DNA of 64,000 bases from Clitoria ternatea (lineage: Eukaryota; Streptophyta; Magnoliopsida; Fabales; Fabaceae): the NCBI GenBank assembly GCA_037962975.1, contig CM075669.1:123210501-123274500 (forward strand). The letters run 5' to 3'. Under the pieces are notes generated by a model. The model made no database searches. It saw only the letters and a list, made by a program, of their open reading frames with translations, and was not told the origin of the DNA. The position numbers and the translations under genes were made by a program. Shown piece after piece: positions 37,166 to 47,803 of the stretch. How positions within the stretch are numbered: the first letter of the stretch is position 1; each line of letters starts with the position of its first letter.

Positions 37166-38052
37166 AATTCATAAGATGAATAAGGGTAAAGAGTTACCTA
37201 TTCAATCATCCAAGAGTTTCATGAGACGCAATTGGAAATATGTTTCCTACCTAAATAACTAAGGGTTGGGCGATCAGCCAAAGCTGACTCAACACTAGGC
37301 CAAATATGGATCTTGGACCACTAGAAAAATCTTCTAATGGGATTTTTTCTGATTCAGTGAGGGTATTTATTTTGAATCAAAATAGTGGGAGACAACATAT
37401 TTATTTAATGACCAAAATTTAAATGTTTTAAATAGAAGTGATAGATTTGCATGTAATTTGTTTTAGAATAACCACGACAAACCAAATATTGTTTTGTTAT
37501 AATCTATCCTTTGGAAGGACACTTTATCTGGAAAAATGCCTAGAGAGGTATAGAGACTTGAGAATTATCTTCAATAAAGAGGAACCGGCAGTGTGTCATG
37601 TCGAGCTTATATATCATCTATGGTTGTGTCTTGAATACCCTATGGAGTCTGCATAAACTCTAAGCTATAAAAGGCAATATGAATATATAGGAGATATATG
37701 ATATGATCGTATATAGACTCTATTAAGGCCGAGTTGGTCTGAAAGTCTAAAAGGTGATCAAGAAAGGAAATTGTTTCCAGTTTTAGCCAAATAAGACATT
37801 GAAATAATTTGTCTAAAGAACTTGAAGGAGTGCAAAAGAAAGGGAACTAAGACTTCCACTATAAGTCATGTTATAGAAGTCAAGTTATTTTACTTCACTA
37901 ACATTAGTATAAGATACTAGTAGTAGATATCACATTTTGAAATTTCAAGGAAGTAGATCACTTGCTAAAGGTGGAGAAATTGGTATAAAATTAAGCAAAA
38001 GTTACTACAATAAATATAAGAACTTTACCTATTGGGCTAGTTAGTGAACTAG
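37166..38052 (+). pseudogene. Degraded gag/protease region of the copia element
   Basis: No open frame. By position it should hold gag and protease. The segment near 37945-37990 reads QGSRSLAKGGEIGIKL-like in one frame, similar to the stretch after the protease site of plant copia elements. The assignment rests mainly on order with the integrase beyond Tekay-B and is tentative. Confidence 0.35.
38048..38052. repeat. Target site duplication ACTAG, left copy (Tekay-B)
   Basis: ACTAG precedes the left LTR and is repeated exactly at 62209-62213. Confidence 0.9.
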
Positions 38053-39374
38053 TGTAACATCCCTGATCTTTTAGTAAAATTATGATGAGCGGAAAATATT
38101 AATAATTGTTTTAGAGATTTATTTGATATTTTTATGAATTATTAGGAAATTATAAATAATTAACTAGTGTGGAAATAAATAAATTTATTGATTGATTAAT
38201 TACAAAAAGTTTAATTAAATGAGATGAAATTAGAAGGAGGTAAAAGTTTAATTAAAACTTTTAAATAAATTATAAAAGAAATGGGGAAAAGACAATTTTA
38301 CCCCTGAGTCTTAAATAATAAAGATTCCTTCTCCTTCCTCATTCATTTCACACGACTTCTTCTTCTTCTTCTTCTTTCTCTTCTCCTCTCACTACCAAGA
38401 GCTGCATGCTCCAAGGGAAGGCCTATTCTGCGTCAAAACTTTGAAATAACCCCATTTTTGAGATCATGGCTTCAAGGTGAGTTCAATGGACCCTTTAAAT
38501 TGAGTTATCTCTCTCTCCCTTCACTCTCTCTCTCTAGCCAATGGCCATGAATGGTCGATGGGACTTCTGTTTCTTACTCCTTCAGTGCATGGGAGTCTAA
38601 AAATAGTGTTTAGAGCAATGAGGGTGCTATAACATTGATGGGTTTTGCTTCTCGATCTTCGTAGGTAGTGAAACGGACGTCGGAGGACCAATTAGCAAAG
38701 CGGGTGTTAGATTCGAAGGTGGAACCTTGAACACAGCACTTAGTGGAGCAATCGACATCAAGAGCAAATCATTGAAGCTTGGAATCGAGGTAAGGGGGAG
38801 TTCGGGTTGTAATTAATTAGAATAGGTACATATTTTGGGTCCGAGTCATTGAACCGATTATGAACACAGTAAGAAATATTGGATGATAGTTGCATATGTA
38901 TGTATGTATGAATGTGAATTGTGTATGGTTTATGATGAATATGAGATTAAAGTGTTTTGCATTGTGACAATTCGATGTGTATAGTGGCAATATGATGGCG
39001 GGCTTGACAAGTAGGTCGCCCATTTGATGAGTATATGCTGTTGTTGATGGCCACTTATGATATAATATGAGAAATGTGAATAATATATGTATGATTGTGT
39101 GGTGTGGGACGGCCAACGGTATGTATAGCCCCTCGTTTCCGGCTCCTGTGGTTTTTGTGCCCAGTTAAGCTACCCAGTGGTCAAGTAGGACCCAGTGGTT
39201 GAGGTGGAGAGTCAAGCAGGACTCAGTGAACCAAGCAGTGTTCACGGGGTGTCAAGTAGGACCCCCAGCTGAAGGCCGATCCTTTAGTATCCGGATACTA
39301 GGTGTCGATTTTGTATGAGTCAGTGGTGATAATTGATGAATTATTAGTATTGTGTGATGGTGTATGTACCTAAT

Positions 39375-39650
39375 TATATTTGCCGAGTGTGACTTGCTAT
39401 ATTCACCGAGTGTAATTTGTTATATTTGCCGAGTGTGATTTGCTATATTTGCCGAGTGTGATTTGCTATATTTGCCGAGTGTAATTTGCTATATTTGCCA
39501 AGTGTGATTTGCTATATTTGCCGAGTGTGATTTGTTATATTTACCGAGTGTGATTTGCTATATTTGCTGAGTGTGACTTGCTATATTCGCCGAGTGTGAT
39601 TTGCTATATTTGCCGAGTGTGATTTGCTATATTTGCCGAGTGTGATTTGC
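39375..39650 (+). repeat. 23-bp tandem array, 12 units (5' LTR)
   Basis: Twelve units of TATATTTGCCGAGTGTGATT plus TGC, with scattered single-base variants (for example ACCGAG, GCCAAG, GTGACTTGC). No unit is longer or shorter. Confidence 0.93.
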
Positions 39651-40104
39651 AATTTGTGGATAAAGCAATCGGACGGAGTTTATATACACGTATTTTGTTA
39701 TTTAATTTCCGTTCTAGATTAATTATGATGCCAAACACTCACCCTTGCTGTGGCTTTCTTTCAATTTAGTAACCAGTGACAGGGAAGAGGTCGGAGCCCT
39801 AGAGGTGCACCAAGCGGAGGATGGATGCCAAGGAACCGAGGAATTATGAAATGAATTCTGTGTGTAATGTATAATGAATTTTTGTGTATGTAATGCCATA
39901 ACATGTTGCTTGTGTGTTGAACTAATCTAGAATCGGTATGTTGATTAATGTGGACATGAATTCATGTTGCTAAAGTGGTATGGTAATGATGTTAATGTGG
40001 TCGGTGTTGATTTTTATAAGTTTGATATATATATTGGCACGGAGCCAATAGTAGATGTGAATGATAAATTGCTATGGGCAGGTTTTGTAGATAATTGTGA
40101 GTCA

Positions 40105-40362
40105 TGACCGAGAGAATCTCTTCCGAGTGAAGGAAGGTCAGAATGTTTCCGAGTGAGGCATGACCGAGATTTCCACTTCTGAGTGGGTTAGAATGTTTCC
40201 GAGTGAGACATGACCGAGAGAAATCTTCTAAGTGAGGGTTAGGATGTTTCCGAGTGAGGCATGACTGAGAGAACCCCCTTCCGAGTGAAGGAAGGTTAAG
40301 ATGTTCCCGAGTGGGATACGACTGAGAGGACCATTTCCGAGTAAGAGACTAAACTGTTAGCG
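40105..40362 (+). repeat. CCGAGTG-containing irregular repeat (5' LTR)
   Basis: Alternating words of the type TTCCGAGTGAGGCATGACCG and GAGAGAAC..CTTCCGAGTGAAGG repeat about five times with a period of 45-60 bp. They share the core CCGAGTG with the 23-bp array upstream. Confidence 0.8.
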
Positions 40363-40385
40363 AGTTTCCCTTACAGGTCTCGTAA

Positions 40386-40490
40386 TCCGCTCAGGTTTAC
40401 AATGTAGAATTCGCTCAAGCGAGTCAGAACTCGCCTAAGCAACCTTCACGGGTTTCGCTTAAGCGAATCAGGGTCTCGCTCAAGCGAGTG
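40386..40490. repeat. CGCT-YR-AGCG dyad array in the 5' LTR of Tekay-B
   Basis: Four to five dyads: TTCGCTCAAGCGAGT, CTCGCCTAAGC, TTCGCTTAAGCGAA, CTCGCTCAAGCGAG, plus a half site CCGCTCAGG. The array ends GAGTGACCCCTGA, much like GAGTGGCACCTGA at the end of the Tekay-A array. Confidence 0.9.
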
Positions 40491-40705
40491 ACCCCTGACT
40501 TTGTTTTCTTCTTCCGCTTATTCTAATTAAATCCATTTTATTATTTGATTTATTTCCTATCGGTTATTATTTTGAGTGTGTGTAAGAAAAATAAATGTGG
40601 TTTTACATTAAGATCTAATTAACTATCAATAAACGCAAAAAAGTTATTGTGAAAAATAATTAAACAGATGTAGATAAATGTAAAATTGACGTAGGACGTC
40701 ACAGA

Positions 40706-40717
40706 TGGTATCAGAGC
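40706..40717 (+). other. Primer binding site of Tekay-B (tRNA-Met type)
   Basis: TGGTATCAGAGC, two bases after the LTR end. Confidence 0.9.
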
Positions 40718-40946
40718 GGTTCTTTCTAGAGCCGGGTACATGGGTGAGCCCAATAATTTGTGTGAGTCCTATACTGGACTATTTTTGCATTCTATTGCAT
40801 TGTGCCTATGGTTGTTTGTGTAGCTTGGCATCATTCCCTTGGCACTCCAGCGGCGTTGTATTTTATGTGTATGAGGTAAATATCTGACTCCCTGGTAGAT
40901 CATTGGTTATTAATGGTGATGTGTTTGTTTATTGTAGAATTATATT

Positions 40947-42565
40947 ATGGCTGAGGGAACCAGTTCTGGTGGAGGAGATGACTTCTTCTCGAAATTTTCT
41001 CAATTGATGAGTAGGACTGAATCTGGTCCTACTCTTGACAAATTCCTGAAAAGGAATCCCCCTGCTTATAAAGGAGGGCATGACTATGATGGAGCGCATG
41101 TTTGGATACAGGAAATGGAACAAGCTTTTGAGTATTTTGAGTGCTCGGAGGAGCAGAAAGTGCAGTTTGCAACTTATCAGCTGAAGGACAAGGCTAGGAT
41201 ATGGTGGTCTAGGACCAAGGTGCAAATAAATGCAGCAAGTGAACCGCTGGTGTGGGCAAATTTCCGTAGGAGGTTTCTCGTCAAATACTTTCCTGATAAT
41301 TACAAAATCTGAAAAGAAATAGAGTTTCTGAGGCTAGAACAAGGCAGAATGTCAGTGGCCGAGTATACTACCAAGTTTGATGAATTGTGTGACTTCTACC
41401 ACCCTTTCTCCTTGGAAGGAATCGAGGGTAGTAAATGTGTTAAGTATGAAGCCGGGTTACGAATTGAACTCCGCAGTGTGATTGTGCCTATGGAGATTCG
41501 AGATTATCCGACTTTGGTGAATAAGGCTAGGCTGACCGAGGAAGTACAACTGCAAAGAACGTTTCAACCAAAAGATAAGAGGCCGTTGAAGGCAAGAGGA
41601 TTCAGCTTTAAGAAAATGGGTCAGTTCTTTCGTGGCGGTAAGTCTTGCGCTACGTCTTCTTCCTCTTCTGGTCGGGGTTCTACTGGCCGTTCGGGTAGTC
41701 AGTCGGGTAGCTGTGCGTGTTATAATTATGGCCAGGAGGGCCATATTGCGAAACATTGTCCGGCTAGTCAAATCGTTTGTTTCCAATATAGACAACCGGG
41801 GCACCTTAGGCCTGATTGCCAACAGAGGCAGCAACTGAGTGGACGTGATAACCGAGCCAATACTTCTGGGATTCGTGGTGCTAATTTTCTGAGAGGAGGT
41901 CGAAGCGGTACTGGTCGTGGAGGCCAACACTCGGGGAGGTCTGATGCTCAATCCAGTGGTGCTCAAAATGTTATGGCCAGGCGAGTATTTTCCTTTGATG
42001 CTTCTGAAGTTGCAAGGACCGGCAACTTGGTGTACGGTAAGTGCCTTATTCATGGCTATCTAGTAAATGTAATTTATGACTCGGGTACGACCCATTCTTT
42101 TATCTCTGAGAGTTGTGTACGAAGGCTTGGTTTACCCGTGGTGTTAATGGAGAATGCTCTTAGTGTCTCCACTCCTACTGGCTCCACTTTCCGAGCAACC
42201 ACTATGTGTGGGGAATTGCCAATGCAAGTTAAAGATCGCACCTTTCTAGTGAATCTGATTTGTATGCCATTGAAGAACCTAGATATTATTTTAGGTCTCA
42301 ATTGGTTGGCTGCTAACCATGTTATGGTGGACTGCTATCGGAAGACCATAGTTTTCTCCCAAGAACTTGACACAAAGAACGTGGTGAGTGATGTCTCCGC
42401 AACTTATGTTATTCTATTTACTTCGGAAGGACCATATAATCTTATGCCGAGTGATATTCCGGTAGTGTGTGATTTCCTTGATGTATTTCCGGAAGAAATT
42501 CCGGAGTTGTCTCCCAATCGGGAGATTGATTTTACCATCGATTTGATTCCCGGGGCCGAACCTGT
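40947..42565 (+). pseudogene. gag-pol: gag, protease and start of RT of Tekay-B, broken
   Basis: The frame opens MAEGTSSGGGDDFF and carries the gag core (ARIWWSRTKVQ, FLVKYFPDNYK). One TGA at 41310-41312 interrupts it, and the same frame reopens and runs on. Two zinc knuckles near 41720-41820 both have Tyr for the second Cys (CYNYGQEGHIAKHC, CFQYRQPGHLRPDC), which should abolish zinc binding. The protease shows YDSGTTHSFI and DIILGLNWLAAN. The frame ends at DLIPGAEPV, where the CACTA element cuts in; the next codons are found at 43807. Confidence 0.92.
42563..42565. repeat. Target site duplication TGT, left copy (CACTA)
   Basis: TGT before the CACTA end, repeated at 43807-43809. A 3-bp duplication is the rule for CACTA transposons. 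Confidence 0.85.
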
Positions 42566-43806
42566 CACTAGTGCAAAAAATGGCTACGACAACGGGAAAT
42601 GATCACGGTCCAGGGGAAAACCGTGTTTGAAAAATACATGGTGGCATTTTTGTAAATATAAGGAAGTTTTTAATCACGGTTATGAAGTAACCGTAGTCGT
42701 AGGAACAATGTTTTTTATTTTAATTTTTATATTTTTAAAAAATATACCTATAATTATAGTTGAGAGGAAACCGTGATTGTAGGGTATATATAATCACGGC
42801 TTTATGGGAAACCGTGATTATATCTACAACCAGGTTTTTTATTTTAATTTTTATATTTTTAAAAAATGTACCTACAATCACGGTTGAGAGGGAACCGTGA
42901 TTGTAGGGCATCTATAATCACGGCTTTATGGGAAACCGTGATTATATCTACAACTAGATTTTTTTATTTTAATTTTTTTATTTTTAAAAAAATGTACCTA
43001 CATTTACGGTTGAGAGGAAAACCGTGATTATAGATACCCTACAATCACGGTTGTTTGGGAACCGTGGTCATAGGTGTTTTCAAAATATAAATTTTGAACG
43101 TTGCACGCTCCTTCTCTTTCTCTGTTAGCTTTCTCCCATCTTTCTCTGTTAGCTTTCTCTCATCTTTCTCTCTAAAGATTTCTCCTTTTTGTTTTCTCAT
43201 TACCATTGACATTTGCATTTTTTTATGTTCTAGATCTAACGTGGTTCTACGTATATATTTTGCAGGTTTTCTTTTGCTATTCTCGTTGCACGCCATTGAC
43301 GACCACCATGCGACCCTTCTCTTATTTTCTCATTCAACCATGTAAGGCTTCTCTTTTATACATCTTTTCTTTTTTATTTCTTTCGATTATAATGAAGGCT
43401 TTACATGTTTCTTAGTTATTTTGATTGTTTTTGTTCTCTACGTTTTGCTTCTGTTTGTTCCTATAATGGAGGTTTACTGTTTTGAAGGTCAACGTTGGGG
43501 TTATTTTGAGGAGGATGTTGGTGGCAACTGTGGAGATGTGCACAGAACTTTTAATCATGTTCTCTGATCGAAAGGAACGGTGGTGGTGATGGTGAGTTGG
43601 GTATGGATTGTGGCGTGGAAGATTATAGAAGGTTAGCTTTTAATCACGGTTGTGGTTGACAACCGTGATTAAATGTGATCTATAACCACGGTTGTGAACC
43701 GTGATTAAAAGCCTTGATCTATTACCATGGCTGGAACAACCACGGTTCATGAACCGTGCTTAAAGGCTAATTTTAACCGTGATTAAATCCTTTTTTTGCA
43801 CTAGTG
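42566..43806. mobile_element. Non-autonomous CACTA (CMC/EnSpm) transposon, 1241 bp
   Basis: Perfect 15-bp terminal inverted repeats CACTAGTGCAAAAAA and a 3-bp duplication TGT define it. No transposase is present. The left 500 bp consist of a 124-bp unit repeated about 2.6 times, and both sides contain many inverted copies of AATCACGGTT / AACCGTGATT, the subterminal motif. The middle (43080-43620) is unrelated: C/T-rich, with a 26-bp word (TTTCTCTGTTAGCTTTCTC) repeated near 43113-43165, and might be captured host sequence. It would depend on a transposase supplied elsewhere. Confidence 0.92.
42711..43065. repeat. 124-bp tandem repeat with paired hairpins in the CACTA element
   Basis: Units start at 42711, 42835 and about 42960. 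Each holds two stem-loops: ACAATCACGGTT paired with AACCGTGATTGT, and AATCACGG paired with CCGTGATT around CTTTATGGGAAA. An AT-rich tract separates units. Such dense inverted subterminal motifs are the known transposase-binding layout of CACTA elements; binding here is inferred. Confidence 0.85.
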
Positions 43807-46217
43807 TGTGTCCCGTGCGCCTTATAGAATGTCTTTGGTAGAATTGACCGAAATGAAGAAACAAGTGAACGAGATGTTAGAGAAGGGGTTTATCCGACCG
43901 AGTGCTTCACAGTGGGGTGCTCCGGTACTATTGGTGAAAAAGAAGGACGGTAGTATGCGGATGTGTATCGACTATCGACAGTTGAATAAGTTGACGGTTA
44001 AGAATAAATATCCTTTACCATGAATCGATGATTTGTTGGATCAGTTGTGAGACACTGTAGTATTTTCCAAGATCGACTTGAGGTCGGGATATCACCAAAT
44101 AAGAGTAAAGTCGGAAGATATTCCAAAGACGGCGTTCCGGACTCGATATGGACACTTTGAGTATGTTGTAATGCCCTTTGGAGTGACAAATGCTCTGGCT
44201 ATCTTCATGGATTACATGAACTGGATCTTTCAACCATACTTGGATCAATTTATGGTAGTGTTCATCGATGATATATTGGTGTATTCGAAGTTGAATGAGA
44301 AGCATGCACAACATCTTCAAGTTGTTCTGCAGATATTACGTGAGAAAAGGTTGTACGCTAAGTTATCTAAATGTGATTTCTGGGAAGGAAGTGTACAATT
44401 CTTGGGGCATGTGATTTCCTGGGATGGCGTATCGGTTGATCCATCCAAGATTGAAGCAGTTATGGCTTGGGAAAGGCCTAGGTCGGTGACTGAAATAAGG
44501 AGTTTCCTTGGATTGGCTGGGTATTATCGTCGCTTTATTGAAGGATTTTCTTGTATTGTGCTTCCTTTGACTCGGTTGATGAGAAAGAAGAGTCCATTTG
44601 TATGGTCAGACAAGTGTGAATTGAGTTTCCAAACTCTTAAGCGATGTTTGACTACTGCACCTGTGCTTACACTACCAGATGTGATGAAAGAATTTGTGGT
44701 GTATTGTGATGCATCTAAGTTTGGTTTGGGATGTGTGCTGATGCAGGATGACCGAGTGATCGCCTATGCCTCAAGGTAATTGAGACCGCATGAACAGAAT
44801 TACCCGACTCATGACCTTGAGCTTGCGGTAGTGGTGTTTGCGTTAAAGATCCGGCGCCATTATTTATATGGGTCTTGCTTCGTGGTATTTAGTGACCACA
44901 AGAGCTTGAAATACTTATTTGATCAGAAGGAACTAAACATAGGAGATAGGTGGAGTACCTAAAGGATTATGATTTTGATTTGAGGTACCATCCTGGTAAA
45001 GCAAATGTTGTTGACGATGCTCTGAGTAGAAAAGTATTACATGCAGCCTTCTTGATGGGCAAAGAGCAAGAATTGTTGGAAAGCTTTCATGATATGAACA
45101 TTGGGGTTGTTATGAGCGCTCCAAATCAAATGATAGTCGGGATGCTGAAAATCTCCAATGAATTTCTGGAATCTTTAGCTGTGGCCCAAAAGGACGATGA
45201 AGAGTTGTTGGAAATGCTTGACACTCAAGCAAGAGGTAAAGATATGGAATTAACCAAAGGTAACGATGGAATTTGGAGATTCCTAGACCGAGTGGTGGTG
45301 CCTGTAAAAGGTGATTTCAGGCAAGCCGTGTTAGCTGAAGCACATAGGAGTCCTTTAAGCATTCATCCCGGTGTTACCAAGATGTACCACGATTTGAAGA
45401 AGGAATTCTGGTGGTCGGGAATGAAGAAAGCAATAACTAAATATGTGAAGTCTTGTGTGATATGTCAGGAATGTAAGGTTGAACACCAGAGACCCCCTGG
45501 ATTGCTCTAACCTCCTGAGATTCTGATTTGGAAATGGGAGAGTATCACGATGGATTTTGTATATGGGTTACTTCGCACTCATTCTGGATGTAATGCAATC
45601 TGGGTGATTGTGGACAGATTGACCAAGAGTGCTCACTTTCTGGCTATAAACATGAAATGGTCATTGGACCGACTGGCTAGGTTGTACATTACTGAAATTG
45701 TACGGTTGCATGGTGTGCCTTTGAGTATTATTTCCGATCGGGATCCTCGATTTACTTCCAGATTTTGGGGAAGTCTGCAACAGGAATTGGGTACTGAACT
45801 AAAACTGAGTTCAGCTTATCAGCCTCAAACTGATGGTCAGTCTGAGCGTACAATTCAGACTTTAGAGGATATGCTTAGAGCCTGTGTATTGGAGCAAGGT
45901 GGTTCATGGGAAAGATACTTGCCATTGGTGGAGTTTGCGTATAACAACAACTATCATAGTAGCATTGGTATGGCTCTATATGAAGCTCTATATGGTAGAA
46001 GGTGTCGTACACCTTTGTGTTGGAATGAAAATGGTGATGCTATCCATTTGGGTCCCGAACTAATTCAGGAAATGAATGAACAGGTTGCTTTGATTCGTGA
46101 GAAAATGAAGATTGCCCAGGACCGACAGAAAAGTTACTATGACAATCGGCATAGACCACTTGAGTTCCAGGTGGGAGATTAGGTATTTCTGAAGGTTTCA
46201 CCGACCAAAGGTGTAGG
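43807..46217 (+). pseudogene. pol: RT, RNase H and most of integrase of Tekay-B, broken
   Basis: The reading resumes right after the CACTA duplication (CRAPYRMS). The RT shows LVKKKDGSMRMCIDY, FSKIDLRSGYHQI, VMPFGVTNA and the catalytic FIDD at 44261-44272. RNase H has YCDAS and FSDHKSLKYLF. Integrase has CVICQECKVEHQRP, MDFVYGLLRT, SDRDPRFTSRFW and GQSERTIQT, so the D, D and E residues are all present. Defects: TGA at 44021 and 44048, TAA at 44777, a frameshifting loss near 44942, TAA at 45508, TAG at 46180. It ends at the GTAGG duplication of the Athila element. Confidence 0.93.
46213..46217. repeat. Target site duplication GTAGG, left copy (Athila)
   Basis: GTAGG directly precedes the left LTR and is repeated at 59099-59103. 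Confidence 0.92.
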
Positions 46218-47018
46218 TGCTGGTGTATTTTAAGAGAATCAAGTTTGTATAATACACTCAAAGAGACGTGCCAAGTTTTAAACACGGTAGTTGTAGTTAT
46301 AAAGGATATCGTTCCCACTAAGGATCATCAGCAATTGAAACTTAAAATATTACGGCGGATTAAAACGATTGTTTTCATGGTTTTGAGTTCAAAATATAAA
46401 CTGCAATATGTGAACGAATATGCAATGAAATAAAAGGAGTTTATCAAATTGTAACAACTGGGATTAGGATTCACCGATCTTACCTTCCGATGCACAACGT
46501 ATATTCATGAAAACAGGGTTTGAACTATAATACTTTACGTCACAATCAATGTCATTCGTATCAATTCCTTGACTACGAAATTCATAAAAACAGATTTGAT
46601 AACGTCAATCCCTTGATCGTTTCAAATCCATTCCAGCATTACGACCGATTGTTTAGACGTTCAATGCGTTAAATACCATCCCTGGTTATTTACTCACAAT
46701 GAGCATTTCATTTAGATCTGTTTTCGAAAGTTATTTTCCAACAACAAACGTAAACTTAATTCAAGAAACTAGTGATCAAGTAGATTCAGGAAGTGAACAC
46801 AAAACGAAATACCAAGAATCATAGAACAAATTTACCCGATTCATGAATATATCATTTATGATCTTCAAGTAAGAAAGGCTACATCCAATCCCAAGGAGAG
46901 GTTTAGCCACTCATGGTGGTCATTACAACTTAGAAAAGATGAAGAAAAGACAGAGTACAAAGTGTTTCTAACTATCCAGCTCTCCTCCCCCAGCCGCCAT
47001 GCAGTAAGCTTATATAAA

Positions 47019-47031
47019 AGAATACTCGCTC
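47019..47031 (-). promoter_or_regulatory. TATA box of the left Athila LTR
   Basis: The minus strand reads CTTTTATATAAGC, a strong TATA match, with the dyad array on its upstream side and the R/U5 part (to 46218) downstream. Confidence 0.65.
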
Positions 47032-47575
47032 AAGCGAGTTTATATTTCGCTCAGGCGAGGAACATTCTTCAGCATGAAGGAAATCCACGTCCTGCTTCAT
47101 TATGGGCTTGATTCGCTCAAGCGGTTCAGATTCGCTTAAGCGAGTCTTCATATCTGATACTTCATTCCATTTCGCTTGAGCTGTTTCTTCATCCACTTCA
47201 GCGAGCCCTTTAAAATTTGGTTCTGGACAAATTTCGCTTGAGCGAAATAATGTCGCTCAAGCGACCTCTACATTGCTGCATTCTGGAAGAAGTTCGCTGG
47301 CTTTTCTATTCAAAACGCTTGAGCGAGGCTACTGTTATTCCATTCTGTACCAATCTTGCTCAAGCGGCCTCAGTGTTCGCTCGGGCGAATACTTCATTTT
47401 TCAATACTGGCTTGATTTTGCCTGGGCGCATCACTCCTCGCTCAAGCGAGTCTTGACCTGATACTGTTATTTGTTAAATTCATGGCTCGCCCAAGCGAGC
47501 TCTTCAATTTTTCCTCAGCGACCATGATTCGCTCAAGCGATATACCCTTCGCTTGAGCGAATATCACTCTGTTTG
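47032..47575. repeat. CGCT-YR-AGCG dyad array in the left Athila LTR
   Basis: About 18-20 full or partial dyads (ACTCGCTCAAGCGAGT, TTCGCTTGAGCGAAA, GTCGCTCAAGCGAC, TTCGCTCGGGCGAA and half sites such as TTCGCTGG). Spacers are 10-45 bp. The array begins within a few bases of the TATA box and fills the U3 for about 540 bp. Confidence 0.92.
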
Positions 47576-47788
47576 CTCAACACTTAGTGGATTTTCTTCA
47601 TTTCTTTTCTTTTCTTCTTTCTTCTTTGAATTTTCCTGAGATTGCAACAAAATTAGCCAATCAACCTGTACAATGTTCATATCACTATTTATTTTCTATT
47701 TAGCTTACAAAATTGACAAACATTGTACATTATATCCAATTTATGCTTCATTAATCATGCAAAATATAGGTAAATTGGACATCTATCA

Positions 47789-47803
47789 ACTCTCCCCAAC
47801 CTA
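47789..47803 (-). other. Polypurine tract of the Athila element
   Basis: The minus strand reads AGGTTGGGGAGAGT just before the LTR start at 47788; upstream of it is GAGGACAAGCAAAG, wording common before the tract in this lineage. Confidence 0.75.

Larger units (their letters stand above)
38053..40703 (+). repeat. 5' LTR of Tekay-B (2651 bp)
   Basis: It starts TGTAACATCCC and ends GACGTCACA. A (CTT)n-rich leader-like stretch is near 38350. It contains a 23-bp tandem array, a second array with the core CCGAGTG, and a short CGCT-YR-AGCG dyad array. Non-coding. Confidence 0.93.
46218..47788 (-). repeat. 3' LTR of the Athila element (left copy, 1571 bp)
   Basis: On the minus strand it starts TGATAGATGTCC (at 47788) and ends AATACACCAGCA (at 46218). 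It holds a dyad array (47032-47575) directly upstream of a TATA box (47030-47019). Confidence 0.95.

Noticed and set aside
39375..39650. 23-bp repeats as a satellite or CRISPR
   Set aside because: Units abut without spacers and lie at the same place in both LTRs, so they are part of the LTR.
43094..43345. Plus-strand ORF inside the CACTA element as a transposase remnant
   Set aside because: The translation is a Ser/Phe repeat from a C/T-rich tract with no transposase motif.
47217..47461. Paired ORFs in the Athila LTR (and again at 58548-58771)
   Set aside because: They run through the dyad array; both frames are open because the array lacks stop codons, and there is no protein signature.
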